The position numbers and the translations under genes were made by a program. The notes under the pieces were generated by a model that worked only from the letters and a program-made list of their open reading frames with translations, was not told where the DNA came from and did not search any database. A DNA stretch of 64,000 nucleotides from Massilia sp. BJB1822 (GTDB lineage: Bacteria > Pseudomonadota > Gammaproteobacteria > Burkholderiales > Burkholderiaceae_D): the NCBI RefSeq assembly GCF_013369485.1, contig NZ_JABWEB010000001.1, positions 372,001 through 436,000 of the forward strand. The letters are read 5' to 3'. Positions 1-8,753 of the stretch are shown here, piece after piece. Numbering within the stretch: position 1 is the stretch's first letter; every line of letters begins with the position of its first letter.

Positions 1-873
1 TCGTCCGCCAGCACCGTCTTCGGGCGGAGAAGTCATATGGTAGGCGTCGGCACTGGTGCCATAGCCAAGCAGCTCAGCAATTGGAACGGCGCCTCGGCGC
101 AATGCGTGCTCCAGTTCTTCGATGACCAGGATGCCGGCGCCTTCGCCCATGACAAAGCCATCGCGTTCGATATCGAAGGGGCGGGATGCCTGGGTGGGGC
201 GGTCATTAAAGCTTGTGGACATGGTTCTTGCAGCGGCGAATGCGCCGAAGCTGACCCGGTCGATGCAGGCCTCGGCACCGCCACACACGGCAATATCGGC
301 TTCGCCGGCACGGATCAGGCGCGCCGCATCGCCGATGGCCTGTGCGCTGGCGGCACAGGCGGTAACGGGCGCGCCGAGCGGGCCGTAAAAGCCGTGGCGG
401 ATGGAGATGTGTCCTGCCGCCATATTGGCCAGAAAACTGGGAACCGTGAAAGGAGACAGGCGCTTGGGTCCACGGCCATCCGTGACTCGGACGGCCTCCA
501 CAATGGCACCAAAACCGCCGATGCCGGACGCCACGATGGTTGCGGTCCTTTCACGTTCGCTGTCAGTTTCAGGCTGCCAGCGGGCCTGGTTCAAAGCCTC
601 CTGCGCGGCGGTCAGGGCAAACATGCTGAACCGGTCCATCTTCTTCTGGTCCTTGGGTTCGACTGCGAGAGCCGCATCGAATCCCCAAGGAATATCTGCC
701 GTCAACGCCGGCACGACGCCGCCGACCTTGGCTGCGATCCCTTCCGTGACCTCGTCAGGCAAGCCAACTAATCCGGAGCGGCCATTCAGGAGATGTCCCC
801 AGGCGGCCTCAACTCCACATCCCAACGGCGACACCACACCCATGCCTGTCACGACAATACGTCTTGAATTCAA
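1..873 (-). CDS. Beta-ketoacyl-ACP synthase (FabF/KAS II type), 3' end off the window
   Basis: About 291 N-terminal residues are visible; the gene leaves the window at the left edge. These enzymes condense an acyl chain with malonyl-ACP in fatty-acid or polyketide elongation. The protein opens with RRIVVTGMGVVSPLG, has the active-site Cys near residue 173 in VTACAASAQAIG, and reaches the FabF-like stretch YHMTSPPEDG at the edge; the two catalytic histidines would lie outside. No ATG fits the conserved N-terminus: a TTG at 871-873 preceded by AGGAG at a five-base distance is the best start. It is divergent from an AraC regulator and shares a region with three repeated sites, which suggests an accessory lipid or metabolite cluster continuing leftward rather than housekeeping fabF. 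That last point is inference. Confidence 0.9.
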   Translation of the reverse strand, partial: MNSRRIVVTGMGVVSPLGCGVEAAWGHLLNGRSGLVGLPDEVTEGIAAKVGGVVPALTADIPWGFDAALAVEPKDQKKMDRFSMFALTAAQEALNQARWQPETDSERERTATIVASGIGGFGAIVEAVRVTDGRGPKRLSPFTVPSFLANMAAGHISIRHGFYGPLGAPVTACAASAQAIGDAARLIRAGEADIAVCGGAEACIDRVSFGAFAAARTMSTSFNDRPTQASRPFDIERDGFVMGEGAGILVIEELEHALRRGAVPIAELLGYGTSADAYHMTSPPEDGAGGR

Positions 874-912
874 ACCATGCTCCTTTTTGATAACGAGGAT
901 ATGCAGAAATCG

Positions 913-929
913 ATTGGCAAAATACGCCA
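913..929. promoter_or_regulatory. Putative AraC-family operator, copy 1
   Basis: ATTGGCAAAATACGCCA lies 40 bases upstream of the ketoacyl synthase start. It matches the two copies at 1001-1038 in the pattern ATTGGCA-N5-CGCCA. The adjacent AraC-family gene is the obvious candidate binder. Confidence 0.55.
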
Positions 930-1000
930 CACGGCGGCCATTGCAATCTGCAGGCACCGTAGGATTTACAGATTCAGTATAGGGAGGTGGCTGGATAGAA

Positions 1001-1038
1001 ATTGGCACATCGCGCCAATTTATATGCAAAATGCGCCA
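1001..1038. promoter_or_regulatory. Putative AraC-family operators, copies 2 and 3
   Basis: Two direct repeats, ATTGGCACATCGCGCCA (1001-1017) and ATATGCAAAATGCGCCA (1022-1038), start 21 bp apart, two helical turns, immediately before the AraC-family ATG at 1052. The closeness to the start suggests autoregulation. Confidence 0.55.
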
Positions 1039-1051
1039 TAATTAAAGGACC

Positions 1052-2083
1052 ATGAAACTGTCCTGGCAAAGTTCTCTTACCGTTTCGTCGCACTTCCTGC
1101 ACGGGATGCTGCACTTCATTCGCACCCGTCACGGGGAAGACGCGGCAGCGCAAGCACTCGCAAGCGCCGCCATTCCCCAGTCCCTGCTTACCCAGCCTGA
1201 TGCACGGCTGACGCGCCAGCAATACGTTGCGCTGTACAGAACGGTGGCGGCGACACTCGATGATGAGATGCTGGGACTGTGGTCCAGGCCGATCCGGACC
1301 GGCACCTTGAAGTACCTGATGCTCAGCTTGCTGGACGCGCCGACGGTGCTGGTGGCGTTAAATCGTTTCGTCCGCTTTTGGAATCTGCTGCTGGATGACT
1401 ACCGGCTGCAGATCTCAACGAAAAGCAATCTGGTGCGGCTGGCTCTGGTGGAAAGGACGTCCGGCACGCCAGTCACGCCACTAGGGCATGAGCTAATGAT
1501 GAAGCTGATTCACGGCATCGCATCGTGGCTGCTTGGCAGGGAGATCAGCCTGCACCGGATCGAGTTCAGCTTTGCCAGGCCGAGGCATGCGGAGGACTAT
1601 GCTTTTCTGTACCCCGGCGAGGTGAACTTCAATGCCAGCATGACGAGCATTTTCTTCTTGTACCAGGATTGCTCAGAGCTGTTCAAACGCGAGAAGCACG
1701 AGCTATGGGCGTTCCTGAAACGCGCGCCGGAAGACTGGACCTTCAGCGCGTTTCATCCCGGCTCCATTACCGCAAAAACGCGCGAATATCTTGAGCAGAA
1801 CATCGCGCTATCGGCAACCATACAGGATCTGGCGCGGGCACTGCACACTTCCGTGCGCACGCTCAACCGACGGTTTGCAGAGGAGGGAACGCATTTCCAG
1901 TTGGTGAAGGACGGACTGCGGCGGGATATCGCCGTCCATCGGCTGACCAATTTAAACACGGGCGTGGCCACGCTGGCGTTTGATCTAGGCTTCTCAGATG
2001 CCACGGGCTTTTGCCGCGCCTTTAAGCATTGGACTGGCAGTAGTCCCACTGACTACCGGAAGGGTTCCCGGCAGGGGGAGTAA
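1052..2083 (+). CDS. AraC family transcriptional regulator (arabinose-binding-like N-terminal domain)
   Basis: A 343-residue regulator. The N-terminal two thirds (about residues 15-210) match the AraC_binding/Arabinose_bd type found in OruR- and ArgR-like regulators, with the pattern RTGTLKYLMLSLLDAPT. The C-terminal HTH_18 domain covers about residues 235-335, including SVRTLNRRFAEEG and the second helix-turn-helix GVATLAFDLGFSDATGFCRAFKHW. It is transcribed away from the partial ketoacyl synthase and probably controls it through the repeated sites between the two genes. The ligand is unknown. Confidence 0.92.
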   Translation: MKLSWQSSLTVSSHFLHGMLHFIRTRHGEDAAAQALASAAIPQSLLTQPDARLTRQQYVALYRTVAATLDDEMLGLWSRPIRTGTLKYLMLSLLDAPTVLVALNRFVRFWNLLLDDYRLQISTKSNLVRLALVERTSGTPVTPLGHELMMKLIHGIASWLLGREISLHRIEFSFARPRHAEDYAFLYPGEVNFNASMTSIFFLYQDCSELFKREKHELWAFLKRAPEDWTFSAFHPGSITAKTREYLEQNIALSATIQDLARALHTSVRTLNRRFAEEGTHFQLVKDGLRRDIAVHRLTNLNTGVATLAFDLGFSDATGFCRAFKHWTGSSPTDYRKGSRQGE

Positions 2084-2319
2084 TGAGGAAAGCGCCCGTC
2101 TGACCTGAGTTGCCTGACAAAACTTTATCTGACAGTGCGGCGCAGATCGACCGGCCAGACGAAGTAGTACCTTATTGGCGATGGATCGGTCTGGCTGCGG
2201 CTGCTGAGTGAGGACTTGGGAGCAGGGGCGTTTACCGCCTGAGAATCCGAGGGCGGCTGACTGATGCCAATTATCGATGGACATGCCGGTGACATACCCG
2301 GCGAAATAATGGAGACATA
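2084..2319. other. Intergenic region without a recognisable gene
   Basis: The 236 bases hold no open frame with coding character. One stretch near 2117-2140 (TGACAAAACTTTATCTGACA) looks a little like a transposon end but no partner was found. Nothing firm can be assigned. Confidence 0.4.
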
Positions 2320-2799
2320 ATGAGTATGGATATCTTCCTGCGTTCGGCCGAAGCCTACGATCTCGACAAGCTGGGCGTGCTCAAAATAGAGTCCTCGCTG
2401 GCATGGGGAGACCATGTCGAGGCGCTTAGGGCGCTGCCGGAAGCACGCATCGTACCGCTAGTTCACCTGCCCTTCATCACGCTTGCAGAGCAGGCCGGGG
2501 AGATCGTGGGCTTTGTGACTGTCATCGTCGATGGGGAGGAGGGCCGAGCCATTCTCGAAGACCTTTTCGTTACGCCGGCGGCATGGCGCAGGGGCATCGG
2601 TGCGCAATTGCTGATCGAGGCCGAGCAGCGCGCACGGGTCTGGGGGGCGACGCATCTCTGGCTGGTCGCCAATGAACGGGCACAGCCATTCTACGAGGCC
2701 CATGGCTTTCGCTTTGTCGAAATGGTGGAAACCGAACTAGGCAGTGGCGCCACGCTGCAAAAAGCCATTGCCGCCGCTCCGGTCACGATGCAGCGATAA
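2320..2799 (+). CDS. GNAT family N-acetyltransferase
   Basis: A 159-residue GNAT-fold protein. The acetyl-CoA binding motif A is seen as LFVTPAAWRRGIGAQLL (R-R-G-I-G-A at about residues 92-97), followed by the beta5-alpha4 part LWLVANERAQPFYEAHGF. The start at 2320 has a GGAGA ribosome-binding site just upstream. The substrate cannot be told from sequence; small stand-alone GNATs of this kind modify amino acids, antibiotics or small amines. It stands alone between the AraC gene and the ArsR-rhodanese gene, which points the other way. Confidence 0.88.
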   Translation: MSMDIFLRSAEAYDLDKLGVLKIESSLAWGDHVEALRALPEARIVPLVHLPFITLAEQAGEIVGFVTVIVDGEEGRAILEDLFVTPAAWRRGIGAQLLIEAEQRARVWGATHLWLVANERAQPFYEAHGFRFVEMVETELGSGATLQKAIAAAPVTMQR

Positions 2800-2924
2800 A
2801 AGTGGCCATCGCGACCGACAACCATCGCCGCCATCTCGATCACGCGGCATCAATCTGGTCGGCAGCGGCAGCGCGTGATGACGGCACCGAGCCTGGTCTT
2901 ATTTGATGGTCGTGCTAGTCTGGG

Positions 2925-3590
2925 TCAACGTCGCATCGCCTCGATACGCAGGCCCGCAGCCTGCCATCCAGGAAAACCGTCCTCCAGACGTTGCGCTTTG
3001 AATCCCTTCTCCCGCAGCAGCGAAACCGCTTGGATAGAAAGCACGCAATAGCGCCCACCGCAGTAAGCAAGAATGTCCTGGTCGCGAGGCAGCTCGGCAA
3101 AGTGCTGCTCTAGCGCCTCGGTCGGGATATTGATTGCACCAGGGATGTGTCCTGCGGCGTAGTCCTCCTCCGAGCGCACATCCAGCAACAGAACACCTTC
3201 CTCCAACCTGGCGATCAGTTCTTCGATAGAGACACCTTCCAGGTGTTCCGAGTGGTGAACATTGCCTGAGACGACACGCTGAATCTCTGCCTGCTGGAAG
3301 TCGAGATAATCGTGCAAGGCGGCGAGCACATTGGCAACTGGTCCGGTCCCGATCCGATACAGGACATGCTTGCCGTCACGGCGGGTTTGGACGAAGCCTG
3401 CGCGCCGGAGCTGTTGCAAATGCTGGGATGTATTGGTGATGGAAAGGCCGGAGAGTTGCGTCAGGCGCTCCACCGAACTCTCACGTTGGAAAATGGCCTC
3501 CAGCAAGGCAAGGCGATGAGCATGACCCAGCGTCTTGGCAAGGTCGGCTAGCCCGTTGAGGGGCTTGGCGGCGGGGTCAATCATCTTCAT
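2925..3590 (-). CDS. ArsR-type HTH regulator fused to a rhodanese domain
   Basis: The 221-residue protein has a winged HTH (about residues 15-95; recognition region LSGLSITNTSQHLQQLRRAGFV) and a C-terminal rhodanese domain (about 118-218). The rhodanese loop is YCGGRYCVLS with the catalytic Cys at 177 and a second Cys at 182, so persulfide or redox chemistry could be sensed or carried out there. It is divergent from an MFS transporter, and an 11-bp inverted repeat sits between them, so it is probably a repressor of that transporter and of itself. Proteins of this architecture respond to sulfur species or thiol-reactive compounds; the actual signal here is unknown. Confidence 0.9.
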   Translation of the reverse strand: MKMIDPAAKPLNGLADLAKTLGHAHRLALLEAIFQRESSVERLTQLSGLSITNTSQHLQQLRRAGFVQTRRDGKHVLYRIGTGPVANVLAALHDYLDFQQAEIQRVVSGNVHHSEHLEGVSIEELIARLEEGVLLLDVRSEEDYAAGHIPGAINIPTEALEQHFAELPRDQDILAYCGGRYCVLSIQAVSLLREKGFKAQRLEDGFPGWQAAGLRIEAMRR

Positions 3591-3636
3591 AGCGACGGTC
3601 CGGAATTTCTATTGACGTAACAGTATCATCTATCTA

Positions 3637-3668
3637 TTATTCCATCAATTATTGGAATGATGGAATAA
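3637..3668. promoter_or_regulatory. Inverted-repeat operator between the ArsR-rhodanese gene and the MFS gene
   Basis: Arms TTATTCCATCA (3637-3647) and TGATGGAATAA (3658-3668) are perfectly complementary over 11 bp with a 10-bp spacer that itself contains TTGGAA. It lies 46 bases upstream of the regulator ATG and 22 bases upstream of the transporter ATG, where an ArsR-type repressor would block both. Confidence 0.7.
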
Positions 3669-3690
3669 ATCAATTCTTAAGGAATCAAAT

Positions 3691-4614
3691 ATGACCTCGA
3701 TAGCAACCCCTCAAGCCTCATGGAGTGAGTTGCTCCAAGGACGCAATGGTTTGCGCTCTATCGCGCTGGCGGGGGGCGTCGCATTGCACGCAGTGAACAT
3801 CTATATCGTTACGACGATCCTGCCGACGGTGATTCAGGAGATCGGCGGTTTGGCCTACTACGCCTGGAACACGACGTTGTTTGTCGTGGCGTCGATTGTG
3901 GGATCGGCCGTTTCTGCCCGGCTCATCGCCACAATGGGGCCGCGCCTGACCTATCTGCTTGCCTTGGTCGTGTTCTCGCTTGGCGCCGTGGTCTGCGCCT
4001 TGGCGCCGTCAATGCCCATCATGCTGGCAGGCCGTACGGTGCAGGGGGCGAGTGGCGGCGTACTGTTCGCGCTCAGCTATGCCCTGATCCGGGTAGTGTT
4101 CGATTCGCACCTGTGGCCTAGAGCGATGGCGCTGGTTTCAGGCATGTGGGGCGTGGCGACACTTGGTGGACCGGCTATCGGTGGCATTTTTGCGCAGAGC
4201 GGCCAGTGGCGGCTAGCGTTTTGGGTAATGTTGCCCGCAGCGCTACTGCTGGCCTTCATCGTGGCCACCCAATTTCGCGGCAAGGAAGCCGGGGCTACGG
4301 CCACAGGGCGCCTGCCGATTGTCTGCATTGCATTGCTGGTGCTATCGGTTCTGGCTATCTCGGTCGCCAGCCTGTCGCAAAGTCTCGCATGGAACGCGGG
4401 TGGCATCGCCATCGGACTGATCATTGCCGGTTTCATTGCGCGGATAGACAGTCGAGGCGGCAGCAGGATGTTACCTTCGGGGGCCTATTCCTTGTCCGCC
4501 CAGCTCGGCGTGATATACGCAATCATGAGTTTGCTGGTGGCGGGCTTGACGACGGAGATTTTCGTTCCCTACTTTCTACAGGTGATCCATGTGTTCGTTT
4601 GCTCGCGGAATTGA
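3691..4614 (+). pseudogene. MFS transporter truncated by an IS21-family remnant
   Basis: The frame encodes 307 residues with about nine hydrophobic segments of a major facilitator drug/proton antiporter (DHA2-like; motif LAGRTVQGASGGVLFALSYALI). Full-length relatives have roughly 400-500 residues. Homology ends at YFLQVIH (about 4590); the last residues VFVCSRN come from IS sequence read in reverse. The 3' part of the gene is not found on the other side of the IS remnant, so this is an insertion followed by a deletion and not a simple insertion. It is divergent from the ArsR-rhodanese regulator, which may therefore have lost its target function. Confidence 0.85.
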
Positions 4615-4960
4615 CCCACTCCAGTTGACCCACCTTCCACTGCCTGGCAAATGCGGCTACGCGGTCATATGACCCTTCATACCCCAGCTCCTTAAGATCC
4701 AGATGGAGCTGCTTTAGATTGCGTCGCTGCTTGCGGGGCTTGCTTGCCTCGGCCTTTAGCCAGGCTGAAAGCTGCACCGAATACTTGTCTAAGACGCTTG
4801 ATGATCGCCGCTCCGCATAGGAGGGCTCTGTGGTTTCCGACCGTAGATATCGCCGGACGGTATTGCGAGAAATGCCCAGTCTCCTCGCGATTTCCCGGAG
4901 AGGCATCTGGTCACGAAGGTGCCAGCGTCGAATTATGCCGAGTAAAGCCACGTCGATCAC
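4592..4960 (-). pseudogene. istA: IstA transposase, N-terminal fragment
   Basis: Starting at 4960 (MIDVALLGIIRRWHLRDQ), the fragment carries the IS21-type helix-turn-helix MPLREIARRLGISRNTVRRYL and continues to VNSASKRT, a stretch that in intact IstA precedes the DDE catalytic core. The frame then reads into MFS-derived sequence and is meaningless. It contains no catalytic residues and cannot be active. Confidence 0.85.
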
Positions 4961-5065
4961 TCCGATCTCCTGCCAAAAGGACAGGAACGATTGTGCTATG
5001 AACGTGGGTCAGATTCCGTTGCAAATTCGTGGGGAAGGTGGGTCAATTTTCAACGCAAATCAACA
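4592..5065 (-). mobile_element. IS21-family insertion sequence remnant (left end plus 5' part of istA)
   Basis: The segment keeps one IS end and about 120 codons of the IstA transposase; the rest of istA, istB and the other end are missing. The outer end is near 5065, reading inward TGTTGATTTGCG. Two related blocks beginning GTGGGTCA (near 5005 and 5039) resemble the multiple terminal binding sites of IS21 elements. The inner boundary is at about 4592, where istA changes abruptly into MFS sequence. At the outer boundary the IS abuts the 3' end of an unrelated hydrolase gene. Confidence 0.82.
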
Positions 5066-5371
5066 GTTAACCCCTCAGTGGCGATTTGCACTAGCAACTA
5101 CGATAATCATCACGACCATCCTCGACAAGAAATTCGCGACCTTCTATATGAATTGAAAATTCCTCTTTATACCACCAAGACTGGCGATATTATTATCGCA
5201 TCCACCGGCAGTCATCGAGTCGATTATCATGTAACCAATATGAAAGCGAATTCGACCGAGGTTTCTTCGGAGAGATCGTTCAAAGCTCGCAAAGCAAGGC
5301 TCTTGTCGATGAACGACGACACCATTCGCGCCAGAGCGCATCCTGGTACTCGCGGCCCAAAGCGGCATTGA
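5066..5371 (+). pseudogene. C-terminal fragment of a ComEC/Rec2-like metallo-beta-lactamase-fold hydrolase
   Basis: The frame running out of the IS end reads SNYDNHHDHPRQEIRDLL, then LKIPLYTTKTGDIIIAS, and stops at 5371. This combination (SN-D-N-H-HP, then a 'lyTT..Gdiii' strand) is the C-terminal signature of ComEC-related MBL hydrolases, proteins often found in defence or mobile islands as well as in competence. The N-terminal part with the metal ligands is missing; the IS remnant sits where it should be. AT content is higher than in surrounding genes, which suggests foreign origin. Assignment is by pattern only. Confidence 0.55.
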
Positions 5372-5424
5372 GAGCCCAGCCAGCCAAGGTCCCCTCACCG
5401 ACCTCATCGTCGACATACTGGTGT

Positions 5425-5450
5425 TGGGATAGGCTAGCAAGCCTATCCCA
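5425..5450. repeat. Perfect 11-bp inverted repeat (hairpin)
   Basis: TGGGATAGGCT and AGCCTATCCCA are separated by AGCA. No T-run follows on either strand, so a standard terminator is unlikely; it may be the relic of a mobile-element end or of a protein-binding site. Confidence 0.6.
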
Positions 5451-5579
5451 GTGCGATTAACATGCCATTCACCAACCTCCGCCTGCTGCACGGAAAGTGG
5501 CGACTGCGGCGCGAGCATTGTCGGCATTCCCTCGGCCATATCTGGTCACGCGAAGCGAAGTTGGTGTTGTTCCTTGGGT

Positions 5580-5648
5580 ATTCCGGTCCATCGTGCCCAC
5601 CGATTCCGGTCTATCGTGCCCAGCCATTCCGGCGCATCGCGTCCACTC
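5580..5648. repeat. Three tandem 23-bp repeats
   Basis: Units begin with ATTCCGG at 5580, 5603 and 5626; the first two differ at few positions (ATTCCGGTCCATCGTGCCCA, ATTCCGGTCTATCGTGCCCA) and the third is degenerate. Regular 20-25 bp repeats of this type are typical of IS21-family terminal binding sites; plasmid iterons look similar but no replication gene is near. Confidence 0.65.
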
Positions 5649-5861
5649 ATTGCAGCAACCTAATCCATCTGACAACCAGTGTCTGAACAAGTCCGAGCTA
5701 CTCCAAGTAATCAAAGATTAATTTCTTTTCAAAGAATCAAGTTTACGACGGTTCTGTAAGCTAAGCACGTTGGGACACATCCTAGCAAGCTCCTTTAACA
5801 TTGAGACGCACCGGTCTTGCGTTTCTAATTGGCCGAACATAAGCTCAGTAAGATTGATATC

Positions 5862-5978
5862 ATGCGTCGAGCATTTACACTATTTGACGTGGCAGTGCAA
5901 GCTCGGGAGAAGGGGCAACGCTTGGGTGTTTTTGATGAAGAAGGTAAATTAGTAAAAGAGATTGTCGGCCTACTTTAA
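5862..5978 (+). pseudogene. Orphan 38-codon frame, probably the 3' end of a lost gene
   Basis: The frame encodes MRRAFTLFDVAVQAREKG then QRLGVFDEEGKLVKEIVGLL. The sequence is regular and charged, with the look of the C-terminal tail of a small DNA-binding or antitoxin-type protein. No ribosome-binding site precedes the ATG; the frame is open a further 12 codons upstream to a TTG. I do not recognise the family. Confidence 0.3.
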
Positions 5979-6055
5979 TCACAGATCCCACCACAACGGT
6001 TTAATCTGAAATTTTTTCTTGGGCGGGCTTACCCCCAAGCGGCACGTCACTAGCC

Positions 6056-6095
6056 CGACCAACTTTATTGTTTTCCGACCGACTTTATTGTTTTC
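6056..6095. repeat. Two tandem 20-bp repeats beside glmS, possible Tn7-like transposon end
   Basis: CGACCAACTTTATTGTTTTC (6056-6075) is followed directly by CGACCGACTTTATTGTTTTC (6076-6095). Read from glmS, the core is ACAATAAAGT, as recalled for TnsB sites in the left end of Tn7. The repeats begin about 20 bases past the glmS stop codon, close to where Tn7-like elements insert. No tns gene is present, so at most a relic end remains. Confidence 0.45.
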
Positions 6096-6116
6096 AATCA
6101 GCCAAATCCCTCTGCC

Positions 6117-7946
<1,830 letters not shown>

Positions 7947-8000
7947 GATGGCCTCTGCTCGTAAGAAATTGACAATGGAGCCATCGTAGTTGAGTTGGAA

Positions 8001-8074
8001 TGAAATATGCGTTCAGAGTTTCGCATTTCGTGAAATAATATTTCATACACTACCATGCGTGAAATATTATTTCA
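8001..8074. promoter_or_regulatory. Three Lrp-like palindromes between glmS and the Lrp-type gene
   Basis: TGAAATAATATTTCA (8031-8045) and TGAAATATTATTTCA (8060-8074) are 15-bp palindromes; a weaker version, TGAAATATGCGTTCA, lies at 8001-8015. Starts are 30 and 29 bp apart, so all three present on one DNA face, as expected for an Lrp/AsnC octamer. The nearest regulator gene starts 18 bp after the last site. Confidence 0.7.
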
Positions 8075-8092
8075 TCTCATTCGAAATTTTTT

Positions 8093-8563
8093 ATGAATTC
8101 ATTACCCAATCTCGACGAAATCGACCGCCGCATTCTCAATGCCCTGCAAAACGACGCCTCGCTGACGAATAGCGAGCTGGCGCAGGCCGTGCATGTGTCG
8201 CCACCTACCTGCCTGCGGCGGGTCAAGCAGCTGACCGAGAGCGGGATTATCGAGCGCCAGGTGGCCATCGTGGCGCCGGATAAGGTGGGAGCGCGCCTGA
8301 CGGCCATCGTGGAGATCACGCTGGATGTGCAGGCGGCCGAGCGCATGGAGGAATTCGAAGCCCATGTGGCGAAGGAGGAGGCGGTGCTGCAGTGCTATCG
8401 CGTGTCGCCGGGGCCGGACTTTGTGCTGGTGCTGCAGGTGGCGGATATGCCGGCTTATCACGCGCTGGCGCATCGCTTGTTCGCCACCCAAACCAATGTG
8501 CGCAATGTGAAAACCTACTTTTCCACTTTCCGCAGCAAGTTCGAAACACGCATTTCCGTGTGA
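8093..8563 (+). CDS. Lrp/AsnC family transcriptional regulator
   Basis: The 156-residue protein has the N-terminal HTH LDEIDRRILNALQNDASLTNSELAQAV with recognition helix SPPTCLRRVKQLTESGII, and a C-terminal RAM (ligand-binding) domain from about residue 70, including YRVSPGPDFVLVLQVADM. Such proteins form octamers and respond to amino acids. It is preceded by three regularly spaced palindromes that probably mediate autoregulation and could also affect glmS, which is read the other way. The stop codon directly abuts a DnaA-box-like array. Confidence 0.93.
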   Translation: MNSLPNLDEIDRRILNALQNDASLTNSELAQAVHVSPPTCLRRVKQLTESGIIERQVAIVAPDKVGARLTAIVEITLDVQAAERMEEFEAHVAKEEAVLQCYRVSPGPDFVLVLQVADMPAYHALAHRLFATQTNVRNVKTYFSTFRSKFETRISV

Positions 8564-8564
8564 G

Positions 8565-8753
8565 TTATCCCGGCTTATTCACGCAGTATCCAAGCTTTAT
8601 CCACTGGCTTTTCCACTGCGAATCACAGGCTAATCACACGTTTTTCACAGACTTATACACTGACTTATGCACGGGATAAGCGGACTTGTACGCCGCTTAT
8701 CCCACGCTTATGCAGCGCTTGTTCCAGTACTTACCAACAAGCTTATCCACAAG
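8565..8753 (+). repeat. Array A of degenerate DnaA-box-like units
   Basis: About a dozen CTTATNCAC-like units in one orientation. The perfect box TTATCCACA is at 8743-8751; single-mismatch versions include TTATTCACG (8575), TTATCCACT (8597), TTTTTCACA (8641), TTATACACT (8653) and TTATGCACG (8665). From 8696 to 8753 five units of 11, 11, 12, 12 and 12 bp follow without gaps. The array starts at the stop codon of the Lrp gene and runs into the 3' end of the convergent DUF3325 gene. Confidence 0.7.

Larger units (their letters stand above)
5372..6110. other. Gene-poor region of decayed mobile DNA downstream of glmS
   Basis: Over 700 bases with no credible intact gene, lower GC than the neighbours, and several repeat structures: a perfect hairpin at 5425-5450, a triple 23-bp repeat at 5580-5648, a 38-codon orphan frame at 5862-5978 and a double 20-bp repeat at 6056-6095. 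Frames of 60-130 codons exist on both strands, but none has recognisable sequence. The position beside the 3' end of glmS is the classical Tn7 target side. Confidence 0.6.

Noticed and set aside
2117..2140. Possible left end of a Tn7-like element (TGACAAAACTTTATCTGACA)
   Set aside because: Only a short resemblance, a single copy and no repeat with the right spacing; insufficient to pair with the repeats at 6056.
5144..5539. A 131-codon minus-strand frame in the debris region
   Set aside because: It runs opposite the ComEC-like fragment, has no ribosome-binding site or recognisable sequence, and ends inside IS-adjacent DNA.
7947..8092. glmS ribozyme in the leader of glmS
   Set aside because: The leader is short and AT-rich with Lrp-like palindromes; none of the conserved ribozyme core is visible, and the element is typical of Firmicutes.
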